Assembly (NCBI RefSeq): GCF_018139145.2
Contig: NC_059500.1
Span: 28,997,437 to 29,061,436 of the forward strand
Direction of reading: 5' to 3'
Origin: Gymnogyps californianus
Lineage: Eukaryota; Chordata; Aves; Accipitriformes; Cathartidae
Length of the DNA: 64,000 nt
The position numbers and the translations under genes are program-made. Positions within the stretch are counted from its first letter, which is position 1. Every line of letters begins with the position of its first letter. This document shows positions 48,275-57,465 of this stretch, in pieces. Under the pieces are notes generated by a model. It did not search any database. It was not told the origin of the DNA and saw only the letters and a list, made by a program, of their open reading frames with translations.

Positions 48275-48875
48275 TGTTGTGGTTTAACCTCAGCCAGCAA
48301 CGAAGCACCAAGCAGCTGCTTGCTCACTCCCCCCACCCAGTGGGATGGAGGAGAGAATAAAAAAAAAAACCCAAACCTCGTGGGCTGAGATAAAGACCAT
48401 TTAATAGGAAGGAAAGGAAGGAAAAATAATGATAATAATAATAATAATAATAAAAATTAAAAAATGACAATAATAATAATAAAAGAATTAGAATGTACAA
48501 AACAAGTGATGCACAACGCAATTACTCACCACTTGCCAGCTGATGCCCAGTTAGTTCCCGAGCAGCAATCCGCCCCTCCCAGCCAACTCCCCCAGTTTAT
48601 ATATGGGGTATGACATCATATGGTATGGAATATCCCTTTGGCTAGTTTGGGTCAGCTGTCCTGGCTATGTCCCCTTGCAACTTCTTGTGCCCCTCCAGCC
48701 TTCTTGCTGGCTGGCCATGAGAAGCTGAAAAATCCTTGACTTAGTATAAACACTGCTTAGCAACAACTAAAGCCATCAGTGTGTTATCAACATTATTTTC
48801 CTACTAAATCCAAACCACTGCACTATGCCAGCTACTAGGAAGAAAGTTAACTCTATCATAGCCGAAACCAGGGCA
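48275..48875 (-). mobile_element. Solo LTR, ERVL-like group, nested in CR1
   Basis: The plus strand begins TGTTGTGGTTTAACCTCAGC and ends AGCCGAAACCAGGGCA. CCCAC is present directly before (48270-48274) and after (48876-48880), a perfect 5-bp target duplication. CR1 ORF1 sequence continues across the insertion. A minus-strand TATA box (ATATATAAA) is at 48597-48605. An (AAT)n array lies at 48426-48453. It has no tRNA insertion. The 5-bp duplication fits ERVL-type integration. It must be younger than its CR1 host. Confidence 0.95.
48426..48453. repeat. (AAT)n microsatellite in LTR
   Basis: About nine AAT units within the nested LTR, at the place homologous to the ATT array of the 43142 copy. 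A second, shorter array follows at about 48469-48480. Confidence 0.9.
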
Positions 48876-49660
48876 CCCACCTTGTCAGGTGCATCCTGCC
48901 TCTTCCAAGCAGCTGTTGACCTTCCAAGAGGTTCCCAAGATCATAGACACTGAAATGCTGCTGCCAACACCACCTGAGCAATCAATTGTTGATCCGTAGG
49001 ATCCATCCAGTCCTCCTCAGGCCCTTGTCCCTCACCAGCAGGATTGAGGAGAGCACCAGCTGGCTCCCCATGCCCTTGATCACTGTGCCCAGAGCCCTGT
49101 AGTCACTTCCTACGTCATCCCCCAGCAGTGCCTACGTAGAAGAGCAGCCACAGGTAATAGCTGGATGAGCCTTAGTAGCCTGTGCACATCATCCTGAATT
49201 TGAGCCTCCAGCAAGCAGCAAGCCTTCCTTGATGGCAAATCAGACTGGGGGCCTTCATCACCTGCAATAGAATCTCCTACCACTATCACTCACTCCTTCC
49301 TTCTAGTGGTCCTGAGTGGCTCAGACTCAGCTGCAAGAAAAGATCTATTTGGCAGCACTCCCAGCTCCTCATCAGCAATGAGGACAGTGAATGTATTCTG
49401 TAGCTGCAAGTCTTTAGGTGGGGCAGGACCTTCCTCTTAACGTGAGTCGTCACCACCTTCCAGCCTTCATCATGACTAGAGTTTTCACTTTTACTTCATA
49501 GGCACAGACTCTCCTGCCCCTCTGCAACAGCTGAAGGTTCAGGCTCTTGAAGCTGCAGTGTCTTAGACATGATCTGGCTCATCTTTTTCTCATCTTTTCT
49601 GATGCTGTACAGTACGGTGACCTTCTCCCACAGCTCTTTCACAGAGTTAGAATTGAGAAT

Positions 49661-52600
49661 TCAGATGTTTTTGTGTAGCTGAATGGAGTCCCATTGCTGC
49701 AAAGAAAGGAACACAGCAGATGCCAACATACGCACTCCCTTTTCTGGGCATAAGACTGGTGGGAACTGTTTATTTTCTAATGATAAAATGCAGAAGTTAA
49801 CATCATCATGGTGACATTTAGAAGGCTTGTTAACCAAGATGCTGAGCTGCAGTTGGAACTATTCTTACACATCTGAAAATTATTTCTTCTCTTGTTGCTG
49901 TTACTATGTTTATGTCCTCCAGGCTGTTGGATTTTTCAAAGCTAGTGATATATTTGTCTGTAAAGCTAAGTCTGTTTGTGGGTAGTGTTATATGAAAGAT
50001 ATAAAGCAGGGTTCAGTTGGGTACTTCTTCAGAAAGAAAAGATTGCAAAACATGTCAGTGAGATGGAGTCCTTTTGTTGGCAGAAGTCAGCATTCTGACC
50101 TAGGAGTGCTGGTTCCTCTTGTACAGAAAAGGTGTCTGAGACAGGATTTCCCTGGCTTCCCAAGGGCAACTGAAATGTCTTAGCCTTCTATTTGCAAATC
50201 TCAGTCTCATTGTTACAGGGAATCATGTCTAAACAAATAATCACAGTGATTCATAGTATAAGAATCCTTTGCATTTCTATGAATCTCAGATAAAACTGTA
50301 GGTGAAGAGGGCATCAGTAAAGAGTATGACACATTGCAACCAGACAAGACAAAGAGTAATGTAAAACTCACAAGTTAAAAGCAAGTGTGCTCGTGGTCAG
50401 ATTTACATTGAACACACTGCAAGAAGGGGATTCCATGTTAGTACAACACATCATTTATGCCACTGCAGTACTCACAGTAGTTAATGCAGCAAGGCAGAAA
50501 TGCGCCTTCTTGCATTGTTGTTTGAGAGGTGAAGTTAGACATTTCAACTACTCTGAGTTAGAAATATATTTGTGGCCAGTGTCAAATTATATTAAATCAT
50601 TCTCTTTTTTTAACTGGGTTCACCTGAAGGTTGGTTGATATCTTTGGCCTCCTTTGAGGATGTTTTCTGAGCTTGTCATTTCCTTTTCAGGAAGTGGAAA
50701 ATATATAAATAGTTATGTAAGTATATATATATAAAAAGAATTATGAATGCAAGTATAAATATAAAGACAAATATTAGTACATATGTATTGGCGATATTCA
50801 TATAGCCCTCTAGAGGAGTTTCCATGTAATTTAAAAGATTTCTACCCCAAGTACTTATCCATTTTGTTGACTTCTAGAATTCGAAAATTTCCAACCTCTT
50901 GTCTTGCTTCTGTCAGTCTCAGAAAAGAAACAATATCATTATTCCAGATTAATGTGAATTCACCACACAACTGAGAACTGACTAATTGCAGCCCCTCTGA
51001 TGTACAGCCTATGTGTGGTCACATCTGTTTTCATCACCAGCTGGAGGAAGAGATGAGGGTCAGCAAGTTCTGCAGCAGCATTGGTGTGCTTAGTCTGTCT
51101 CCTGCAACCTTATTTAGCACTGGTCAGTAAGCTTTCTTAATAAGGAGATCTCTGAGCTGATAGCTAAACAACAATCAATTCAGCTGCTCTGCACCTTGCT
51201 GTCTCAGCACTATCCAGGTGCAGAAATAAGAGATCAGTGGGAAATTTCAGCCCTTGCCGCAGAGTCAGTCAGTGGGACCTGACTCTGAAAAGCAACTAGG
51301 ACTTCCCTTCCCCCTTTTAGATTGCTTTAGGATTTTCAGATCTTTTCTCTGGTGAGTATAAAGAGTTTACTGATTAGCCTAAGAGCTTCTTTGAGTGAAG
51401 TGTGAAGCCTGTCTTTAGAGTGAAGTGGACTTTCTCTCCCACACAGAGGCTGTTGCTTAGGCTGAGTGAAGGGGAAAAAGCTGGTACAGTTTTCAAAGCT
51501 GTATTCTTTGGAGAGTATGGACTTGTATACAATCCATAGTTGGAGACAATGGAGATGGGGAGGAGAGTGTGTTTTAATACAGCTAGTCTCTTTCCTCTGC
51601 CTCTTGTCTGCAAGATTTTTTGGGCTGGGAGGGATGTGGGAGAGGTCCTGCTGGGACCGAAAGGCTGATCTGTAGAGCTGTGGGCTGTCTATGGGGCATC
51701 TATCATCATTTTCATCTTCTGACCTAAGAATTTTGATGTTCTTTGTAGGCAAAGGTGGCAAAGACAAAGAGAAGTACTCTGCGGAGGTAGCCAGGCCTGT
51801 CCTGTAGCTGAGAGGGGGCACTTAAATGTTTCAAAAATCAGCTGGTGCAGGTGGTCAACTCATAAAACAAGCAGATTAACTCCTGTTTCTGCTACTAGCC
51901 ATGTGGGTGGCCTTGAAAGGCTACTTCTGTGCCTTGCCTCCTTGAATTGTTGGGCCCAAGAAGCCTATACCAGTCCTTGTTCAACTCTGTGTCCCTGCTA
52001 TACTGTCTTTCTACCGTGCTGAGAAAAACACCACCTGTAGCTTTTGGTGTAGGGATTAGAGATGTGGTTTCTCCCTGTGTCTTGTGCTATTGAGCTAGTC
52101 AAATACTGTCATCCTCAAGCACTTATTGAATGCTTTCCTACCCATTGGGAGAGCTTCTGGAAGAAGCAGGGTTAACAACATACTGGTGGGTCAGAAGAGT
52201 GCTCTTGAGCAAGAATGGACATGCTCCAAGATGAGTGTTCTGACCAACAGGTAAATGCAAAGGTAAATGCACCACAAAGCCCAATTGTTAATGTATGGCG
52301 AACCCAGCTGTTCATTTTTTGGTTGGATCAAAATAGGTCTGATCTTTAAGTTCCCAACTGATTGTGATGGAGGCAGCTTTGAAAATGCAAAGAAGAAAGT
52401 GTTCAGAGCACTTGGAAGCCTTGTCTCCAAGGTGTGAAGAGTCTCCTCTCCTTTTGTTGCCAAGCTTTGTCTGACAATGTTCAATACATCAGCACATTTT
52501 AAGTTTGCAAAGCCTGGCTAAGCCTGAGTGACCCAACACGATGTGAGCACATTCCCCTTCTAGTTTAGCTGGGTAAGTTAAACAGTGTAGCTGACTGAGT

Positions 52601-53149
52601 CCAACGTCAGCTTCTTCACTGATAAGAGCTCTTGTGAGGAAGGCTAGAAACAAGGGCCTGCCCCTCTTTTCATTTGGGAACTACTTTTAAGCTGAAACCT
52701 TACTCCAGTCCCCTGCCTGCCATCTACATCACAACTGTGCAGCCACCACATCTGTGCCTGGTCTCATACTTCCTCAGTCCTGACCCTGACACAGACCCAA
52801 CAGCTTGTCTTCCTGGTTTGAGCTCAGATCTGCCTCATCACTATAGAAATGCTGGGTCATCAGTGGACTGTATCTGACCTTCACCAATGTATCTGGCCCT
52901 GATCCTGACCTGGACTTGCTGCTCTGCATCCTGGCTCCTTGTTGGTGAGGTACCTGCTCACGCCTGCCTTGTTATTGTGCTCTGCTCTCAGCTCACTTTC
53001 CTTTGAAGAGCAGCCTTCTTGCTTCTTCCTGCCACAAAGTTATCAAAATATTAAGTATAAAGATAAAATAGATCATATGTTTTCTTTTCTAGTATGTGTT
53101 AAGGGATGTTAAGGATCATCCCGCCGACTACTCCAGATATTAAGGGATG
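49661..53149. other. Unique DNA, no gene recognised
   Basis: No known repeat or gene. The minus frame 51336-51821 (161 codons, non-ATG start) is the most protein-like unexplained frame in the window (see findings), but no domain, splice donor or promoter supports it. A short (TA)n run lies at 50722-50733. Confidence 0.5.
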
Positions 53150-54430
53150 TTATGAGTAGCTGCCTTTTCCAGCTGCTCTGGCCCAGGACCATCCTGCCCA
53201 AGGCCTTGCTGGAGCCCAGCTCAGTGCCTGGGGAACTGGGGTCTTGGCCAACATTGAGGGACACAGCTACTGCTTACCTGTTTGCAGGTTCAACCAGTAG
53301 TGAAGCTGAGCACATGTACCAGAGATACAGACACACACACACAGATACCCACACAGACACAGAGATACACAGAGGACACTGACATGGCTGATCAAGCGCT
53401 CTGCCACAGACAAGGCACTGCCTTCAACAGCACCCACATACAGAACGCACATAAACACAAAGACAGCCAAGTCCTCTTCTCCTCATGGGCTGGTCGAGAC
53501 AGAAGGTCACTAGCGCAGCGCATACACGACACTCTCCAGGTTCACAAGCACACACACATTCGTGGATATCCCAAGTACCATCATGGCCCCTCTGCCTACC
53601 TGGTACCCCTTCCCCAATCCTGGGCCACCTTACCCGCCTCACAGGGCCCTGACTTGCCAGCTGGTCCAGCTTGGTGCTCACTGCAGACACACAGCACTCA
53701 CACACTCGTCCCACAGGCACCCCACACTTGCAGGTCCCCTCAAATACCAGCACGGACCCTCCGCCCACCTGATACCCCAGCCTGGACCTGAGGCTCCCCT
53801 GCTCGCCAGCTGGTCCAGCTTGAAGATTGCCAGCAAATAGACACACCCTCCCCATGCACAGCAGGTTTGGGAAAGGTACAAACACTCACCCCTTCCAGCA
53901 GCCAGCACCAGGCCCACAGGCTGTGACCCGTTGTCCCACTCCAACTGCCAGGGCTGAGCCCCTCACTCACACCAGTTCCCTCAGCAGCTGGTATTCAGGA
54001 TACAAACTGTTCCCACCCCAGTGGCTGGAGGTTAAAGATCCCCCTTGTTCCAGTCGCTGGCACTGAGACCCCCCACTCACTCCAGTTGCCAACACCACAG
54101 GCCAGGGCTGCCCACACCCCTGGTCTGACTCCAGCAGCTGGCACCCGCTCCTCTCACCCGGTCCCCCAGCAGCTGGCACGGAGTCTCTGCAGCACTCACA
54201 CACACGGGATAGAGCGTGAGATTACGGAGAGAGGTAGCTAAGAACAGACAGGACAGACTGTGATCAGGCGCAGGGCTCAGCCACACAAGCATACTGACCA
54301 GCCACAGTTTACAGGCAACTGACCCCTTTTGTACCCTTGTCTGTCTCCCCCACCTCTTTGTTCCTTCTGCTCCCTCTTCCCCTGCACATTGCCTCCTCAG
54401 CTGGCATAGTCCCACTGACCCGCTCCAACA
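53150..54430. repeat. GC-rich, internally repetitive block of unknown class
   Basis: Sharply more GC- and CA-rich than its surroundings. It contains a CA-type microsatellite (53330-53376) and a degenerate duplication in which CAAGTACCATCATGG...GCCAGCTGGTCCAGCTTG (53572-53673) recurs as CAAATACCAGCACGG...GCCAGCTGGTCCAGCTTG (53741-53822). It also has several copies of a CCAGCAGCTGGCA-like word (for example 54132 and 54167). Long frames open on both strands (plus 53282-53791, minus 53424-53885) follow from composition. It could be a minisatellite or part of an unrecognised LTR. Confidence 0.6.
53330..53376. repeat. (AC)n-rich microsatellite
   Basis: An (AC)7 run at 53330-53343 followed by interrupted ACAGATAC/ACACAGAC units. 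Confidence 0.85.
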
Positions 54431-55886
54431 CACTAGACTCTCAGGTTTGCATCCTTATCCATTGCAAAGTTCCAAGTTTGCCTGTGGTTTCTTGATAGCC
54501 CATCAGCTGGTGTGACTGACCAGGTTTGTTTCTGGTTATTGTCTTCAGTAATGCTAATTGCTCAGATTTTATGACTCTGTTTATTTTCTCAGCTGTGACA
54601 ATAAGGAAAGGGAGGGAGACATTCTCATACTCTACATATCCTTACCAATTAGTGTGACTGACCAGGTTTGGCCTTATCATGACCTCCCTTATCATTTGTC
54701 AGTCAGGTTTCTGTCTCTGTATGTTCTTATTTATGGCTCCTTTGACCAGATACCCTTAAAGGAGCAGACACTCTCCTTCTGCATACCCTTATGGTATGTA
54801 GTTGAATGTCATGCGAATTACCCCAAGGAGGTTTATTAAGATAAACTTACAGAGAATACTATTAACTACTAGCCTTAAGAAAAAAAAGGTAAAAAGATTT
54901 TAAAGCAATTGGAGATGGGTCATGTGACAGCTCTTTTCTGCTGTGTTAAAACCTTACTTTTCATTTTGTTTGGCAAAGCCAGGTGTCTTCACTTCTACCA
55001 GTAATTTAATTTTAATTAGCTTTTAAGTTCAGAGCTACCAAAATCTTGCTTTAATATAGACTTTGGGAAACTCAAATTGAGGGGAAAGGGCAGCTTTACA
55101 AAACCCTGAGTAATTTGGCGGTGATCAAAGCTTCATATGTTCATTCTCTGCTTGCTCCATTTTTATAATAAATGGTTCTTTTTAGATTTAACAAGCTTTT
55201 AAAGAGTGGAAAAATTCTCAAGCATTTTTTTTGTTTGTTTTGTAAAAGGTGAGATTTTTATTAAAAAAATTCTCTTTAACTGTAGCTAATTGGATACTAA
55301 AGCTTTCCAGTGGAATAACTCATACAGAAGTTCCTTGAAAGTGCAATATCAAAAAATTAACAGGAATTGGCCTTCTGCTTTGCCTGTCCTCCAGATCCAA
55401 TAAATACGAAATGAACTGACCAGAATATGCTTTCCTAGATGTGGTCTTAGCTGACCCCATCTGGACAGCTGGGTCCAGATGATCTTTGATATTTGTTTAT
55501 CTGCATGAAGCTGGAAGAAAATATCACCTTCCTTGTACAATCCTTGAAAGGGAAAATGTGTAATCTCAGAAACCTACCTGCTTCAAATGGTTTATCAGAA
55601 GGGAGTGGATGGGAGTGGGATCTCTGAATGCAGAGGAGACAGTATTGCAAGAAAGGGCAAATCAAACAGGATCTACTGCATTTTTGAAAGGGTCAGAAAC
55701 AAAGGGAATTTTAGCTCTGCTCCCATCACAAGTCTTTGCCCCAGTCAGGAACAGTTTGTAAGCATACAGTTTCATTTCTTTTCAGCCTTGGTGGTCTCAG
55801 GGTCCTGAAAAGGAGACCCTTTTCAGCATGGGTCTCATGCTTCCCACTGCCACGTTAAGAGTAGCCTCTCTGAGGTGAGAGATAGT
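54431..55886. other. Unique or unclassified DNA, no gene
   Basis: 54431-54840 continues from the GC-rich block and holds a 19-bp direct repeat (54510-54528 and 54652-54670), so a larger unrecognised element may extend to about 54840. The remainder is AT-rich without recognisable features, apart from interleaved inverted repeats at 55805-55836. Confidence 0.45.
55805..55836. repeat. Interleaved 7-bp inverted repeats
   Basis: CTGAAAA (55805-55811) pairs with TTTTCAG (55820-55826). GAGACCC (55813-55819) pairs with GGGTCTC (55830-55836). The order of arms is that of an H-type pseudoknot, or of two mutually exclusive hairpins. Confidence 0.7.
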
Positions 55887-56413
55887 GATGGGGAGAGAAT
55901 CAGAAAGGTAAACATGAGAAAACTCATGGGTTGAGATAAAGACATTTTAACAGGTAAAGCAAAAACTGCACATGCGAGCAAAACAAAATAAGGAATTAAT
56001 TTACTACTTCCCATCAGCAGGCAGGTATTCAGCCATCTCCAGGAAAGCAGGGCTCCATCACATCTAACAGTTACTTGGGAAGACAAACACCATAACTCCA
56101 AACATCCCCACCATCCTCCTTCTTTCCCCCAGTTTTTATTGCTGGGGTGATGTCATACGGTATGGGATATCCCTTTGGTCAGCTGCAGTCAGCTGTCCCA
56201 GCTGTATCCCCTCCCAGCTTCTTGTGCACCCCCAGCCTGCTTGCTGCGGTGTAGCATGAGAAACAGAGAAGGTCTTGACGCTGTGTAAGCCCTGCTCAGC
56301 AATAACTAAAGCACCCCTGTGTTATCAACACTTTTTTGGTCATAAATCCAAAACATTGCACCATACAAGCTGCTGTGAGAAAAATTAACTCCATCCCACC
56401 CAAAACCAGTACA
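55887..56413 (-). mobile_element. Truncated solo LTR, ERVL-like group (subtype 1), minus strand
   Basis: Closely follows the LTR at 36578: GATGGGGAGAGAATCAGAAA, CATGGGTTGAGATAAAGACA, CTACTTCCCATCAGCAGGCA and CCAGCTTCTTGTGCACCCCC, ending CAAAACCAGTACA at 56413. About 80 bp of the LTR 3' end (low-coordinate side) are missing. The terminal TGT...GG sequence is replaced by unrelated DNA, so it was cut by a deletion after insertion. No target duplication can be tested. Confidence 0.87.
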
Positions 56414-57320
56414 CCAGTATTGGCAGCCTGGAACTCGGTCCAAGTACCAAGAGTCCAAGAACAGAGTTTTCTTGAAAGTATGGGTGGGCCTTCTGCCCTT
56501 TAACATGTGTTTCCTTTCCTTACTTTAACTGAAAATTTTAGCAGGTTTCTGTGCATGCTTTAATGTATGCCTTGCAGCAAGGTCTCCCGAGTTCAACAGG
56601 GACAGTTTCCTCTGTGACACATAAATGCACTGCTATTTCTTCCCTCTGGATGCCTGGTGTGCTCTCACCACAGAGTCAGGACTAACAGTCTAGCTGGAAA
56701 ACCTACTAGTAGATAGCTTTATCTGACAAATATTCAGACTTGTGCCTGTGCCAGAAATAATCCGTTCTGAGAACATGCCACCCACCACTTTTTGGATGGA
56801 TCGCAGACTGAAAGGGGGATTCATTAAACAAGGCTCTGCTTGTAATATGTATTGTTTGAATCCCTATTCGCCTGTCCACTGGCATTATTTTTTTGGTGTT
56901 GTTCCTCCTTGGCTGCTGCAGTTGTGAATCCTGGTTGAAACGCTTCTGGCAAGGCAGATAGAGCAGTCCTGGATGTGGAAGACAGGCATTTTCCTGAGGA
57001 TTACTCCTACAGGTAGTTTAATGTATTTCCATTTCAGTAACATCGAAGGATTCAGCGATTCATTCCCTCCTTCCCCTGCTGTGGCTTCGTTCCCAGATAA
57101 GGGTCAGGATCTGGTCCTAAGGTTGGATTTAACCTTTGATGTGGCAATGCAGAAATCTGTCTACCACAGCCAAAGTGTGCAACATCACATTTGGCCTTAG
57201 TCATAACTTCATCTTCTGTTTTCTTAGGCCAAATTCTTTCTAAACTATGCTCCAGCTTCCCTTCAAAGCCCCCAAAAGGCAGACTCCTCTCTGCCTTTGA
57301 CAAATTGGGTATTTTCGCTT

Positions 57321-57338
57321 GGGGGGGGGGGGGGGGGG
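57321..57338 (+). repeat. Poly(G) run, 18 G
   Basis: Eighteen consecutive G on the plus strand after ATTTTCGCTT. Potential G-quadruplex. Length may vary between individuals or be a sequencing artefact. Confidence 0.9.
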
Positions 57339-57446
57339 AGAAGGAGGCAATTTCTCGTGGTAAATATTTGGGGCTGAGGAACTGGCTTGCCTCTACCTGC
57401 CTACCCTCACATGAAACATGCATCTTCCTTGGTTTCTTTTTTTCTC

Positions 57447-57465
57447 AAAAAAAAAAAAAAAAAAA
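57447..57465 (+). repeat. Poly(A) run, 19 A
   Basis: Nineteen consecutive A, 108 bp after the poly(G) run. No retroposed sequence was recognised upstream that would make it a retrotransposon tail. Confidence 0.9.

Larger units (their letters stand above)
48040..49640 (-). pseudogene. CR1 ORF1 remnant, interrupted by LTR
   Basis: The reverse complement shows ORF1-like pieces on both sides of the LTR. 49560-49640 gives LWEKVTVLYSIRKDEKKMSQ (the N-terminal coiled region). The part around 49100-49300 corresponds to the esterase, with the YVGT-like block followed by damage. 48040-48274 holds the end. Many stops are present. ORF1 in this family binds RNA and carries an SGNH esterase; this copy is dead. 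Confidence 0.65.
46494..49660 (-). mobile_element. CR1 LINE, minus strand, internally deleted, split by an LTR
   Basis: The 3' terminus is the reverse complement at 46494 (AGAATCACAGAAGTGTTTAG, then GGTTGGAAGGGACCTCTTGA). Only about 47 bp of 3' end are present. At about 46541 the sequence jumps into the N-terminal RT region, so roughly 1.3-1.5 kb (most of RT and the C-terminal domain) is missing. Beyond it come the endonuclease-RT linker (46662-47048), endonuclease (about 47049-48010) and ORF1 (about 48040-49640). A solo LTR (48275-48875) interrupts ORF1. The 3' end subfamily differs from the copies at 26318 and 38007. The 5' limit is approximate. Confidence 0.9.

Noticed and set aside
48324..48521. 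Tyr/Leu/Phe-rich minus frame of 65 codons
   Set aside because: It is a translation of the AAT microsatellite within the nested LTR.
53282..53885. 169- and 153-codon frames on opposite strands as coding
   Set aside because: Both lie in the GC-rich repetitive block, overlap each other and are low-complexity.
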